DNA of 64,000 nucleotides, from assembly GCA_963774935.1 (NCBI GenBank), contig CAVZGO010000003.1, positions 558,001 to 622,000 of the forward strand, read 5' to 3'. The notes beneath the pieces were generated by a model that was given only the letters and a program-made list of their open reading frames with translations, ran no database searches and had not been told where the DNA came from. A program made the position numbers and the translations under genes. Origin of the DNA: CAVZGO01 sp963774935 (lineage in GTDB: Bacteria > Chloroflexota > Anaerolineae > Anaerolineales > UBA4823). Shown piece after piece: positions 26,445-36,462 of this stretch. How positions within the stretch are numbered: the stretch's first letter is position 1; each line of letters opens with the position of its first letter.

Positions 26445-27485
26445 ATGAAGAAAATTCAATTTGTACTTGCTGGCTTACTCATCCTGGCGATGCTGCTCAG
26501 CGCATGCACCCAGACTGCAACCCCTACCGAAGAAGCAGCAGAGGCGCAGCCGGTAGAGACTCAAGCACCTGCCGAGCCTTTTAAAGTTGCAGTGATCATG
26601 CCCAGCAAGATCAATGACCTGGCTTTCAGCCAGAGCATGTATGATGCCTTGATGTCTGTTCAAAACGAAATGGGAGCGGACAACTTCCAATTTGACTATT
26701 CGGACAATATGTTTGTCGTCGAAGATGCCGCTGCAGCGATCCGAGATTATGCATCGAAAGGTTATAACCTGGTCATTGCCCACGGCTCACAGTATGGTAG
26801 CTCGCTGGTCGAGATCGCCCCTGACTTCCCCGAGACCAGCTTTGCCTGGGGTACAACCGTAGATACCTTTGTAGATAAAGGCGTAAATAATGTCTTTGCC
26901 TATGAAGCGCGCTCCGAACAAGGCGGATATGTCAACGGTGTTGTGGCAGCCATGCTCTCAACAAGTGGAGTTCTTGGTGTCATAGGTCCTATCGAGACGG
27001 GTGATGCCAAGCTGTATGTTGACGGCTTCAAGGCTGGTGTTGCAGCAACAAAGCCCGAGGCTCAGGTCAATGTCAATTACATTGGCTCGTTCAGTGATGT
27101 CGCCCTGGCTTCTGAGGCAGCTCAGACGCATATTAACGCCGGCGCGGATGTACTGACGGGTACTGCGCAGATGGTGGTTGGGGCTGTGGGTGTGGCTAAG
27201 GACAAGAATGTGCTGTGGTTTGGCACCCAGTCGAATCAGACATCTCTTGCACCCACTATCGTCGTTGCCAGCCAGGTATATAAGTGGGATGTTGTGCTTA
27301 AGCAAATCATAGACCTGGTAAATGCTGGTACCCTGGGTGGTCAATCCTTCGCCATTGACCTTGCCAATAACGGCGAGGTCATCGAATTCAACCCGGATTA
27401 TAAACTGCCTGATGATGTCAAAGCAAAGGCAGATGAGACTATAAAAGGCATTGCTGACGGTTCGATAACAGTACCATTACCGTAA
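26445..27485 (+). CDS. BMP-family nucleoside-binding lipoprotein (system 1)
   Basis: A 346-residue lipoprotein. The signal peptide MKKIQFVLAGLLILAMLLSAC ends at a LLSAC lipobox with Cys near residue 21, followed by a Thr/Pro/Glu linker. The mature domain is of the BMP/PnrA class: IMPSKINDLAFSQSMYDA, IAHGSQYGSSLVEIAPDFP and VFAYEARSEQGGYVNGVVA. Characterised members bind purine or pyrimidine nucleosides; base specificity is not evident. The ribosome-binding site is GAGGAG. The gene lies between the permeases and the ATPase of system 1, with a hairpin after it. Confidence 0.9.
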   Translation: MKKIQFVLAGLLILAMLLSACTQTATPTEEAAEAQPVETQAPAEPFKVAVIMPSKINDLAFSQSMYDALMSVQNEMGADNFQFDYSDNMFVVEDAAAAIRDYASKGYNLVIAHGSQYGSSLVEIAPDFPETSFAWGTTVDTFVDKGVNNVFAYEARSEQGGYVNGVVAAMLSTSGVLGVIGPIETGDAKLYVDGFKAGVAATKPEAQVNVNYIGSFSDVALASEAAQTHINAGADVLTGTAQMVVGAVGVAKDKNVLWFGTQSNQTSLAPTIVVASQVYKWDVVLKQIIDLVNAGTLGGQSFAIDLANNGEVIEFNPDYKLPDDVKAKADETIKGIADGSITVPLP

Positions 27486-27500
27486 TCGAATAACTGTCCA

Positions 27501-27532
27501 AGCGGGGGTTTTTCCACTGAAAAACCCCCGCT
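27501..27532 (+). terminator. Strong hairpin between binding-protein and ATPase genes (system 1)
   Basis: A perfect 13-bp inverted repeat (AGCGGGGGTTTTT and AAAAACCCCCGCT) around a 6-base loop. The T run lies inside the stem and no extra T tract follows, so it probably gives partial termination or protects the binding-protein mRNA rather than ending the operon. Confidence 0.65.
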
Positions 27533-27557
27533 CCTACCTCGAATTGGAGTCAGAGCT

Positions 27558-29099
27558 GTGGACCTCAGCCAATCACTGCAGATCACGTCTGTTGAACTGA
27601 AAGATATCGTCAAACGCTTTCCAGGAGTGGTAGCGAACGACCATATCACTTTTCAGGTACGAGCGGGTGAAGTGCATGCTCTGCTGGGTGAAAATGGCGC
27701 TGGCAAAACAACCCTCATGCGCATTCTTTATGGCTTATACCAACCTGAAGAAGGCGAGATCTTGATTGATGATAAGCCAGTAACCATTCATTCTCCCGCC
27801 GACTCTATACGCCTTGGACTGGGGATGATCCATCAGCATTTCATGCTGGTGCCATCACTTTCTGTGGCAGAAAATGTTGCCCTGGGAATGCCCTCCAGCC
27901 GGGGTTTATTGCTCGATTTGAATGTGGTATCCGAAAAAATTCGCCAGCTCAGCGAAGCCTATAGCCTTAAAGTCGATCCGCAAGCAATGGTTTGGCAGCT
28001 ATCGGTTGGTGAACAGCAGAGGGTGGAGATTTTAAAGGCGCTCTATCGCGGCGCAGCATTGCTCATCCTGGACGAACCAACCGCAGTCCTGACTCCGCAA
28101 GAAGTATCTGAATTCTTTAATATCCTTCGCCGCATGGCAAGCGAGGGTCATGCGATTATTTTTATCAGTCATAAGCTTCACGAAGTACTGGCGATCAGCG
28201 ACAGGGTCACAGTGTTACGCAACGGGCGAGTGGTAAAGACCCTATCTACAAAAGAAACAGACCGATATGAACTGGCACGATTAATGATTGGGCGAGAAAT
28301 CTTACTGCGCCTTGACCGTCCAAAGATTGAGCTGGGCAAAAATCGTTTGGAAGTCAATGATCTCTGGGTGTCTGGTGATAAAGGGCTGCCCGTATTACGA
28401 GGCGCAAATTTGAGTGTTCGCGCCGGAGAAATTTTAGGGATCGCTGGGGTATCAGGCAATGGACAGCGCGAGCTGGCAGAGACGATCGCCGGATTGCGCA
28501 AGCCGACACAAGGAACAATCTCCATCGACCAACAGGACGTCACCGGTTGGAAGCCCGACCAGCTCATTACTCACGGTCTTGCCTACATCTCCGAAGAACG
28601 CTTCAAGGATGGGGTGGTCAAAGAATTAACTGTAGAAGAAAACTTGATGATAGAAGAACATGGAAAATCTCCATATTCAAAAGGAATATTCTTAAACTTC
28701 AATCAAATTACAGATCACACGCGCGATCTTATTCATAGTTTCGAAATTAAAACCCCTTCGAATAAAACCCCACTACGCAACCTCTCGGGCGGGAATATTC
28801 AGAAGTTAATCATGGCGCGCGAGTTATCCCGCCGACCAGGGGTGCTGATCGCCTCCCAGCCCACCCGTGGTGTTGATATCGGCAGCACGGAATATATACA
28901 CCAGCGTTTGCTGTCCCAGCGAGCAGAAGGTACAGCCACGATCCTGATATCCGAGGATTTAGACGAAATCCGCAATTTATCAGACCGGATCGCAGTGATG
29001 TTCGAAGGACAAATCGTTGGAGTGCTTGACCGGGATGATGCAAGCGTTGAGCAGCTAGGTTTAATGATGACGGGTGCTCACCAGCATAGCCAGGTCTAG
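27558..29099 (+). CDS. Nucleoside-type ABC transporter ATPase, two nucleotide-binding domains (system 1)
   Basis: A 513-residue ATPase with two fused ABC domains, as in NupO/RbsA. Domain 1 has Walker A GENGAGKTT (near residue 48), signature LSVGEQQR and Walker B LILDEPTAVLTP. Domain 2 has a degenerate Walker A GVSGNGQRE and signature LSGGNIQK, with a Walker B-like segment containing ASQPTRGVD. Domain asymmetry is normal for this family. The start is GTG 27558, with GGAG upstream; the first ATG is far inside. It completes system 1. Confidence 0.9.
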   Translation: MDLSQSLQITSVELKDIVKRFPGVVANDHITFQVRAGEVHALLGENGAGKTTLMRILYGLYQPEEGEILIDDKPVTIHSPADSIRLGLGMIHQHFMLVPSLSVAENVALGMPSSRGLLLDLNVVSEKIRQLSEAYSLKVDPQAMVWQLSVGEQQRVEILKALYRGAALLILDEPTAVLTPQEVSEFFNILRRMASEGHAIIFISHKLHEVLAISDRVTVLRNGRVVKTLSTKETDRYELARLMIGREILLRLDRPKIELGKNRLEVNDLWVSGDKGLPVLRGANLSVRAGEILGIAGVSGNGQRELAETIAGLRKPTQGTISIDQQDVTGWKPDQLITHGLAYISEERFKDGVVKELTVEENLMIEEHGKSPYSKGIFLNFNQITDHTRDLIHSFEIKTPSNKTPLRNLSGGNIQKLIMARELSRRPGVLIASQPTRGVDIGSTEYIHQRLLSQRAEGTATILISEDLDEIRNLSDRIAVMFEGQIVGVLDRDDASVEQLGLMMTGAHQHSQV

Positions 29100-29244
29100 A
29101 CGAAATTAATTGAACAAAGTAAGCTTGAGAATAACTATGATGGTTTGGCGAAGTGAAAGGAGGTTGATCACCGCTATTAATTTATTTCCCAATCAGAAAC
29201 TCTATTAACCAAATTTGAAAAAACAAATAAGGAGAATGTAGAAG

Positions 29245-30519
29245 ATGAGAATCAAAACCTTTTGGCTGATAACCAGTCTCTTGCTGATTTCGACAATGCT
29301 CCTGGCTGCTTGTACTCAAGCCACCCCAACAACAGAGGTAGCCGAACCACCTGCGGCAGAAGAACCTGCTGCAACTGAAGAAGCCGCTGCGCCTGCAGCA
29401 GAAGAGCTTATGTTTGGCTTGCTGATGGTTGGGCCTTATAACGACCATGGTTGGAGCCAGGCACATTATGAGGCTGGACTGTATGTGGAAGAAAAGCTCC
29501 CTGGCGCGAAAATGGTCTATATTGACAAGGTCAATTCGGCTGACCGGCCTGGGACAACTGTTGCTCAATTGGCTGAAGAACTACTGGCACAAGGCGCAAA
29601 GTTGATTATCTTCAACTCGGACGATATGAAGGATGGCGCTCTTGAATTCGCCAAAAACCATCCGGATGTCACCGTCATTCACGCTTCGGGCGATTCTGCC
29701 TGGAAGGATGGGATGAACTTTGCCGATCTTCCAAACCTGAGCAATGTGATGGGTCGTATGGAATATGGCAAGATGATGGCTGGTTGTGCAGCAGCATTGA
29801 CCACCGAAACCGGCAAAATCGGTTATCTTGGACCCTTGATCAACGACGAAACTCGCCGCTTAGCCGCATCAGCTTATCTGGGCGCTCGCTATTGCTGGGA
29901 AACCTATCTAGGCAAGGACCCGGCTGAGCTGGCGTTCAAGGTCACCTGGATCGGGTTCTGGTTCAACATTCCCGGTGTTACTTCTGATCCGACTCAGGTT
30001 GCTGATGATTTCTTCAACTCTGACTATGATGTGGTCATCTCCGGCATCGACACCACCGAAGCCCTCGCTGAAGCAAAGAAACTCAGTGAAGGCGGCAAGG
30101 CTGTGCATGCCATTCCTTATGACTTCGTCGGCGCTTGTGAAGAAGCTGCTGAGGTATGCCTGGGTGTTCCTTACTATAACTGGGGACCAGATTATCTGGC
30201 AAATCTAATAGCCTTCAAAGAAGGCACATGGACTCCATCCTGGGTGTGGAATAGTCCAGATTGGACAGACATCAACAATCCGGACACTTCTGCCGTCGGT
30301 TTTGTGAAAGGTGCCTCCCTTAGTGAGGATGCCGCTGCCAACCTTGACAAGTTCATCGCCGAACTTGCTGGCGGACTCAATCTCTGGACTGGCGCTCTGA
30401 ACCTGCAAGATGGCTCAGCTTTCCTGGCAGACGGTGTGGTAGCAACCGACCAGCAGGTCTGGTATCTGCCGCAGCTCCTTGAGGGAATGGAAGGCCAGAG
30501 CGTTCCCAGCACCCCATAA
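29245..30519 (+). CDS. BMP-family substrate-binding lipoprotein (system 2)
   Basis: A 424-residue lipoprotein. The signal peptide MRIKTFWLITSLLLISTMLL ends at the lipobox LLAAC (Cys near residue 23), followed by an Ala/Glu/Pro/Thr-rich linker up to about residue 53. The mature part is BMP-type: LLMVGPYNDHGWSQAHYEAG, SDDMKDGALEFAKNHPDV and MGRMEYGKMMAGCAA. It is about 70 residues longer than the system 1 binder and diverged from it, so it probably takes a different nucleoside, base or related compound. A strong ribosome-binding site (AAGGAG) is present and a terminator-like hairpin follows. Confidence 0.88.
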   Translation: MRIKTFWLITSLLLISTMLLAACTQATPTTEVAEPPAAEEPAATEEAAAPAAEELMFGLLMVGPYNDHGWSQAHYEAGLYVEEKLPGAKMVYIDKVNSADRPGTTVAQLAEELLAQGAKLIIFNSDDMKDGALEFAKNHPDVTVIHASGDSAWKDGMNFADLPNLSNVMGRMEYGKMMAGCAAALTTETGKIGYLGPLINDETRRLAASAYLGARYCWETYLGKDPAELAFKVTWIGFWFNIPGVTSDPTQVADDFFNSDYDVVISGIDTTEALAEAKKLSEGGKAVHAIPYDFVGACEEAAEVCLGVPYYNWGPDYLANLIAFKEGTWTPSWVWNSPDWTDINNPDTSAVGFVKGASLSEDAAANLDKFIAELAGGLNLWTGALNLQDGSAFLADGVVATDQQVWYLPQLLEGMEGQSVPSTP

Positions 30520-30536
30520 TCCTGATTCCACATGTT

Positions 30537-30563
30537 GGGGGAGGGCGAGAGCCTTCCCCCTTT
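30537..30563 (+). terminator. Terminator-like hairpin after the system 2 binding protein
   Basis: A 10-bp stem GGGGGAGGGC with GCCTTCCCCC (one G-T pair), a GAGA loop, then TTT. It lies just before the ATPase start at 30573, so it is likely a partial terminator that lowers expression of the membrane components. Confidence 0.65.
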
Positions 30564-30572
30564 ATCATCACC

Positions 30573-32036
30573 ATGAAAATTGAGCTTAGAGGCATCACAA
30601 AAACCTTCGGACGTGTCGTGGCAAATAACGACATCCACCTCACGATTCCTGCCGGGTCAATTCAAGGAATATTGGGAGAGAATGGCGCCGGAAAAAGCAC
30701 CCTGATGAAGGTTCTCTCAGGGTTTATCCTGGCAGATAAAGGACAGATCCTTCTGGATGACCAGCCGGTGAGTATCGCATCCCCTGCAGATGCGATTCGA
30801 AACGGGGTTGGAATGCTTCACCAGGATCCTTTGGATTTTCCGCCAATGAAAGTGATCGATAATTTCATCAATGGCAGCCAGGGTTCTCTATTTCCTAACC
30901 ACAGCGCAATCACCAAGGCTTTCAATGAGCTGCAAAACCAGTTTGATTTTTCCCTTGATCCAAAGGCATACGTCGATACACTGACCGTTGGCGAGCGACA
31001 ACAACTGGAGATCTTGCGATTGCTCTGGCTGGGTGCTCGTGTGCTTATCCTGGATGAGCCCACTACAGGTATCAGCACAATGCAGAAAACCAAGCTCTTC
31101 TCTGCCCTGCGCCGGTTGGCAGAGCAAGGGAAATCCGTTATCTTTGTATCTCATAAACTCGAAGACGTTGAGCAGCTATGCAGCAGGGTGGCTGTACTTC
31201 GGCGAGGCCAACTGGTCGGCGAAACCGAACCGCCATTTCTGATTTTCGACCTGGTACGGATGATGTTTGGTAAAGAAGTCAGTATGGGCGAGCGCTATGA
31301 GGTAGAGCCCGGTGAGCCCGTCCTGGATTTACACAACCTGGTAGTCGAAGATTATAAAATGCGCATTACCAGCCCAGATTTGCAAATCTGCCAGGGAGAA
31401 GTCGTCGGGATTGCCGGAATGGAAGGCAGCGGGCAGCAATTATTCCTGCGCGCCTGTTCTGGTCTGGTGCGACCGGTCAGCGGCAAAATTAACTTGAATG
31501 GAAAAGACCTGACAGGAAGCAATTATCACGCCTTCATGCAGCATGGAGTAGCCTATGTCCCAGCCTCCCGCATGGATGAAGGCTTAATTCAAGGGCTATC
31601 GCTTTCTGAGCATTTTGTGCTGGCTGAGAAGCAGGAGCGTGTATTTATCGACTGGAAATCCACCCAGGAATTGGCGAGCAGCCGGATTGAAGAATACAAT
31701 ATTCGCGGCACACCTGCAACCCTGGTCGAAGACTTGTCCGGCGGTAATCAACAACGTGCTCTTTTAGCCCTGTTACGCATGCCACTTTCCTTGATTTTAA
31801 TGGAACACCCAACGCGCGGCCTCGACGTCGAGTCTTCGATTTACATCTGGAGTAAGCTGAAGGAACGCTGCAAGCAAGGCACCACGATTCTCTTCATTTC
31901 AGCCGACTTAGACGAAATATTACAATACAGTGATCGTATCCTTGTATTTTTCGCGGGTCGTGTTACTGCTCCGCTCCCAGCTGCCAGCACTACGCTCGAT
32001 CAGCTAGGCCAATATATCGGCGGTAAAGGTTTATGA
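30573..32036 (+). CDS. Nucleoside-type ABC transporter ATPase, two nucleotide-binding domains (system 2)
   Basis: A 487-residue double ABC ATPase. Domain 1: Walker A GENGAGKST (near residue 36), signature LTVGERQQLEI, Walker B LILDEPTTGIS. Domain 2: degenerate Walker A GMEGSGQQ, signature LSGGNQQR and a Walker B region ending MEHPTRGLDVE. The layout matches the ATPases of BMP-type importers. It is diverged from the system 1 ATPase, so the two systems are not a recent duplication. The ribosome-binding site is weak and overlaps the preceding hairpin. Confidence 0.9.
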   Translation: MKIELRGITKTFGRVVANNDIHLTIPAGSIQGILGENGAGKSTLMKVLSGFILADKGQILLDDQPVSIASPADAIRNGVGMLHQDPLDFPPMKVIDNFINGSQGSLFPNHSAITKAFNELQNQFDFSLDPKAYVDTLTVGERQQLEILRLLWLGARVLILDEPTTGISTMQKTKLFSALRRLAEQGKSVIFVSHKLEDVEQLCSRVAVLRRGQLVGETEPPFLIFDLVRMMFGKEVSMGERYEVEPGEPVLDLHNLVVEDYKMRITSPDLQICQGEVVGIAGMEGSGQQLFLRACSGLVRPVSGKINLNGKDLTGSNYHAFMQHGVAYVPASRMDEGLIQGLSLSEHFVLAEKQERVFIDWKSTQELASSRIEEYNIRGTPATLVEDLSGGNQQRALLALLRMPLSLILMEHPTRGLDVESSIYIWSKLKERCKQGTTILFISADLDEILQYSDRILVFFAGRVTAPLPAASTTLDQLGQYIGGKGL

Positions 32037-32084
32037 AGTCTAATAATATGCTCCGTTCACCGCATCAGCCGGATTGGAGGTGGA

Positions 32085-33128
32085 ATGCATAACGGAAAAT
32101 CTACCTGGTTAAATATTGGCTTTCAACTTGCTGCAGTTGCCGTTGCCATCCTCTTTACGACCATCATCCTTGTGCTCGCCGGAGCCCCACCCTTTAAGGC
32201 TTACGTGAATATTATTTTAGGGGCATTTGGTTCATTTAAAAAATTCTCGGATGTATTGGTGGCGTTTGTCCCCTTAATGATTGTGACATCAGGTCTATTG
32301 GTCACATTTTCAGCGGGCTTGTGGAATATCGGTATTGAGGGACAGATCACATTTGGTGCAATTTTTACCACCGGCACGCTGCGCATGCTGCAGGATAGCT
32401 CACTTTCTCCGGTATTAATTATCATTCTATCTATCCTGGCAGGTATGCTGGGCGGAGCGCTTTGGGCTTCGCTGGCAGGCGCACTAAAAACCTATGGCGG
32501 GGTCAATGAGATATTCGGCGGATTGGGATTGAACTTTGTTGCTACTGCTTTTACATTGTGGCTTATCTTTGGCCCGTGGAAGCGTCCCGGGATCGGCTCG
32601 ATGAGTGGAACCGAACCATTCCCGGAGACATTATGGCTGTCCACTCTGCCAGGTCTACGCTTGAGCATCTGGTCCATCATCCTGGCAATCCTTGGAATCG
32701 TTTTCGTTTATTTTCTCTTACAAGGCACATATTTCGGATTACAGCTTAAAGCTGTAGGGAAAAACATGCGCTCTGCTTTTATGCTCGGAATTCCAACCTC
32801 CCGCTATATGATGTCAGCATTCTTGATTTGTGGCGCTTTCGCCGGATTAGCAGGCAGCATTCAAGTGGTTGCGATATATCATCGTCTAATCCCGTCTATC
32901 TCCAGCGGGTATGGCTTTCTAGGTCTGCTGGTGGCTATGTTGGTGAACTATCAAGCACTTTGGACCATCCCAATCGCTTTGTTCTTTGCTGTTCTAAACA
33001 TTGGCAGCATTCAATTACCGATCGTCTTGAAACTGGACTCTGCACTTTCTGGTGTGCTCCAGGGCGCCCTGGTTCTATCTGTAATCATTATGGATGGCAT
33101 CAGGCAGCGTTTCATCAAGAAGGAATAG
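32085..33128 (+). CDS. Nucleoside-type ABC transporter permease (system 2, first subunit)
   Basis: A 347-residue polytopic permease of the BPD_transp_2 family. FSAGLWNIGIEGQITFGAIF (near residue 82), TYGGVNEIFGGLGLNF (near 137) and LKAVGKNMRSAFMLGIPTSR (near 223) correspond to the conserved loops of BmpE/NupP proteins. A strong GGAGG lies 4 bases before the ATG. The second permease starts 10 bases after the stop. In system 2 the order is binder, ATPase, permease, permease, whereas system 1 has both permeases first. Confidence 0.88.
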   Translation: MHNGKSTWLNIGFQLAAVAVAILFTTIILVLAGAPPFKAYVNIILGAFGSFKKFSDVLVAFVPLMIVTSGLLVTFSAGLWNIGIEGQITFGAIFTTGTLRMLQDSSLSPVLIIILSILAGMLGGALWASLAGALKTYGGVNEIFGGLGLNFVATAFTLWLIFGPWKRPGIGSMSGTEPFPETLWLSTLPGLRLSIWSIILAILGIVFVYFLLQGTYFGLQLKAVGKNMRSAFMLGIPTSRYMMSAFLICGAFAGLAGSIQVVAIYHRLIPSISSGYGFLGLLVAMLVNYQALWTIPIALFFAVLNIGSIQLPIVLKLDSALSGVLQGALVLSVIIMDGIRQRFIKKE

Positions 33129-33138
33129 AGGTGACAGC

Positions 33139-34159
33139 ATGACAACCGAAACCATCATCATTGGATTGGCGGGAGTGTTGGCTGCTGCAGCACCTGTCAT
33201 ATTTGCTACCATCGGGGAAACGCTATCTGAACGAGCTGGAGTAATCAACCTGTCCCTGAATGGCACCATATTGTTAGCTGCAATGAGCGGTTTTGCTGTG
33301 GCTGTGAAAACGGAGGACCTGCAATTGGGCAGCATCAGCCTGTTATTGGGCTGCCTCACCGGTATGCTGGTAGGTGCACTGGTTGCCCTGGTGGTAGCTT
33401 TCGCCAGCATCACCCTGCACCAATCACAGGTAGCTGTGGGCTTCGTCCTGGCATTGATGTGTCGCGACCTGGCATATTTCCTCGGCAATCCGATCATGGG
33501 TCTCGCCGGCCCACGCATTCCATCCTTCGCAATTCCTGGCCTGAGTCAAATACCGATCATTGGACCCTCTCCTGTTTCGCCAGGATATCTTAACTTATCT
33601 GAGCTATCTGGTTATCATCGCAGCCTGGGTGTGGATCTTTCGCACACGCGGTGGTCTGATTCTCCAGGGCATCGGGGAACGACCAGCAGCATCTTTCGTG
33701 CGAGGCGTCAATGTCAACCGCATGCGCTATTTTTATACCATCCTCGGAGGTGCACTGGCTGGTTTAGCAGGTCCTGTATACTCATTAAGCGTTAAAGCCG
33801 GCTGGAAAGGCACAATTTCAGGTTTGGATGGTATCGGTTGGATCGCGCTGGCCATCACCATCTTCGGGGGCTGGAATCCACTCCGCGCCGCCTTTGGCGC
33901 TTACCTGTTTGCGCTGTTACAATGGCTCGGTTTGGTTTTGCAACCCAGCTTACCAGGCATACCCTCTCAGGTATTACAGGTGGCGCCATTTCCGTTGATG
34001 ATCCTGGCTTTACTGCTGGTGAATATAGGCAACACCGAATGGATCGAGCGAATTCTGGCACAATTGCCAGATTCGACCCGCAGGTTGATCGGACGCATAC
34101 TGCGCGCTTTGCGAGCAGCTCCACCCGCCTCCCTGGGCATACCGTTCGAACAAGAATAA
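33139..34159 (+). pseudogene. Nucleoside-type ABC transporter permease (system 2, second subunit), interrupted by a +1 frameshift
   Basis: The first frame from ATG 33139 encodes TIGETLSERAGVINLSLNGT and the following membrane segments up to GLSQIPIIGP. The remainder (LLFRQDILTYLSYLVIIAAW to FEQE, stop at 34159) continues one base further on, with VRGVNVNRMR and FGGWNPLRAAFGAYLF. Removing one base near 33568, for example the T in CCCTCTCC, restores a subunit of about 340 residues. Both parts are conserved, so the break may be a sequence error. If real, system 2 would lack a working second permease. Confidence 0.8.
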
Positions 34160-34217
34160 ATCGGAAGTACCGAATGTTTCATCTCAATGCATTATAGAAA
34201 CGGATGGTTATAAAATA

Positions 34218-35468
34218 ATGGAAAACAGACCTGTCGGGTATCGCTGCTCTTTATGCAGCAAAGAGTATTCTTTGGAGCAAGTCCAATACACCTGCCCTAT
34301 CGATGGCGGCAACCTGGATGTGTTGCTAGATACGACCTCCATTCAGAAAAATTACACACCACAAGATATCCTCAGCCGGTCCGAGCCTTCACTCTGGCGC
34401 TATTTGCCTCTTCTCCCGGTGAGCGATCCGGGCGGATTACACACCCCGCTGCGCGCGGCTGGCTATACACCCATGTTTTCTCCTCCATTACTGAAAACCA
34501 ACACCGGTCTTAACAACCTATGGATCAAGGATGAAAGCCGCAACCCAACAGCCTCTTTCAAAGACCGAGCCAGCGCTGTTGTTGTCGCCAGGGCAATCGA
34601 AATTGGCGCCGATGTCATCGTAACCGCATCCACAGGCAACGCTGGAGCGGCGTTAGCCGGTATGTCTGCTGCAGTTGGTCAAAAAGCCGTCATCTTTGCA
34701 CCAAAGACCGCACCGCCTGCAAAGGTGGCTCAATTATTGGTTTTTGGCGCCCAGGTTTTATTGGTCGATGGCACTTATGATGATGCCTTCGACCTGACTA
34801 TCCTGGCAGCGCAAGAGTTCGGCTGGTATTGCCGGAACACTGGCTACAATCCATTTACAGCCGAAGGCAAGAAAACCGCTGCATTCGAAATCTGGGAATG
34901 GCTGCTGCTCAACCAACCGGAAATTCTGCATAATCCATTTCACCTGTTCGTCTCGGTTGGTGATGGAAACATCATCTCAGGGATCCATAAAGGCTTTAAA
35001 GATCTGGCAGCTTTGGGGTGGCTGGAAACGATGCCTTGTATTTATGGAGTCCAGGCTGAAGGATCTGCTGCCATCGCCAACGCATTCATGGCAGGGAATG
35101 AAAAAATCGTACCTGTCTCCGCTTCTACACTGGCAGATAGTATTTCTGTAGACCTGCCTCGAGACGGTGTGCGGGCAGTGCGTGCAGCCACTGAGACAGG
35201 TGGAAAATACATCCTGGTCAGCGATCAGGAAATTCTGGCAGCTATCCCTGAGTTAGGACGGGCAGGTATCTTTGCAGAGCCGGCTGGCGCAACAGCCTAT
35301 GCTGGATTAAAGAAAGCCCTCGCATCCGGACTGGTATCACCATCCGATCCGGTGGTCGTCATCAATACTGGCAGTGGCTTAAAGGATGTCAAGGCAGCCA
35401 TGCAATCCGTCGCAGCAGCCCCCATCATCGAGCCTCGCCTTGAGGCTGTAAAGAAGATGATAAAATAG
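34218..35468 (+). CDS. Threonine synthase-like PLP-dependent enzyme
   Basis: A 416-residue fold-type II PLP enzyme. PLP Lys lies in NPTASFKDRAS (near residue 115) and the phosphate loop is STGNAGAAL. The N-terminus has a rubredoxin-like ribbon, with YRCSLC and YTCPIDGG, but the fourth ligand of the usual CPxCGG is Asp. Threonine synthases of this branch have this layout. Set at the end of a nucleobase-import locus and before a second fold-II enzyme, it may instead be a beta-eliminase or ammonia lyase acting on a catabolic product, as YgeX does in the E. coli cluster; it is not an evident YgeX orthologue. Confidence 0.75.
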   Translation: MENRPVGYRCSLCSKEYSLEQVQYTCPIDGGNLDVLLDTTSIQKNYTPQDILSRSEPSLWRYLPLLPVSDPGGLHTPLRAAGYTPMFSPPLLKTNTGLNNLWIKDESRNPTASFKDRASAVVVARAIEIGADVIVTASTGNAGAALAGMSAAVGQKAVIFAPKTAPPAKVAQLLVFGAQVLLVDGTYDDAFDLTILAAQEFGWYCRNTGYNPFTAEGKKTAAFEIWEWLLLNQPEILHNPFHLFVSVGDGNIISGIHKGFKDLAALGWLETMPCIYGVQAEGSAAIANAFMAGNEKIVPVSASTLADSISVDLPRDGVRAVRAATETGGKYILVSDQEILAAIPELGRAGIFAEPAGATAYAGLKKALASGLVSPSDPVVVINTGSGLKDVKAAMQSVAAAPIIEPRLEAVKKMIK

Positions 35469-35478
35469 AATTTCGCAT

Positions 35479-36462
35479 ATGGTTACACTTTCAATAATCG
35501 CCCCAAACTTCAACGAAGCAGCCACCATTCCGGAGTTTTACCGAAGGGTCTGCCAGGTAATGGCTGGCTTGGATGTAAGTTGGGAGCTGATTTATGTGGA
35601 TGATGGCTCATCGGATAACTCCGCTGAACTGATCCGAGACCTGGCATCCAAAGACAATCATGTCGTGCCAGTGATATTCGCGCGAAACTTTGGTCACCAG
35701 CTTGCCGTGACCGCTGGGCTCGATTACAGCCGCGGTGAGGCAGCCGTTATCATTGATTCAGATTTGCAAGACCCCCCCGAGGTCATCCCTGACCTGGTCG
35801 CTCGCTGGGAGGAAGGCTATGAAGTAGTCTACGCAGTGCGAGCCGAACGCGAGGGGGAAAGCTGGTTTAAGCTGGCGACTGCATCACTATTTTACAGGTT
35901 GATTTACCGCATTACAGATGTAAACATCCCATTGGATACAGGTGACTTCCGCCTACTTGATCGCAAAGTTGTCAATGTAATCAATCAGATGCGCGAGCGC
36001 CACCGCTTCTTGCGGGGAATGTCCGTTTGGGTAGGCTTTCGACAAATCGGTGTGCCATACAAGCGCGCTGCCAGGTTCGCAGGAGAGACTAAATACCCTT
36101 TAAAGAAGATGGTGAAATTTGCCAGTGATGCCATTACTGGCTTCTCATACTTCCCGCTCCAAATGGCGACCTACCTCGGTTTTATATCAGCGTGCTTAAG
36201 CATCCTGGCGATACCCATTGTCATTGGCATCCGCATCTGGGGAACTCACGAACCTCTCCTTGGCCAGGCAACCACACTCATCGCCGTCCTATTTTTGGGA
36301 GGTGTGCAATTAATCTCTCTAGGAATCCTTGGCGAGTATATCGGCCGGTTATACGATGAAGCCAAAGGCCGACCTTTGTACATTGTCCGTGAAGCACCAG
36401 ATTTGAATTCAACTACACCCAACAGGAGTATACAGACAAATGAAAATCGACTTGACCATTGA
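35479..36462 (+). CDS. Family 2 glycosyltransferase (GtrB/DPM1-like)
   Basis: A 327-residue membrane-anchored glycosyltransferase. The GT-A domain starts SIIAPNFNEAATIPEFYRRV, has the nucleotide-sugar motif YVDDGSSDNS, the DSDLQDPPE metal motif (near residue 94) and RHRFLRGMSVWVGFR. Two C-terminal membrane segments (about 232-258 and 268-292) follow, as in polyprenyl-phosphate glucosyl- or mannosyltransferases. It probably transfers a sugar to undecaprenyl phosphate. Its 23-base overlap with the downstream PLP enzyme gene and 10-base gap to the upstream one put it in a catabolic operon for which no role is obvious. Confidence 0.85.
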   Translation: MVTLSIIAPNFNEAATIPEFYRRVCQVMAGLDVSWELIYVDDGSSDNSAELIRDLASKDNHVVPVIFARNFGHQLAVTAGLDYSRGEAAVIIDSDLQDPPEVIPDLVARWEEGYEVVYAVRAEREGESWFKLATASLFYRLIYRITDVNIPLDTGDFRLLDRKVVNVINQMRERHRFLRGMSVWVGFRQIGVPYKRAARFAGETKYPLKKMVKFASDAITGFSYFPLQMATYLGFISACLSILAIPIVIGIRIWGTHEPLLGQATTLIAVLFLGGVQLISLGILGEYIGRLYDEAKGRPLYIVREAPDLNSTTPNRSIQTNENRLDH

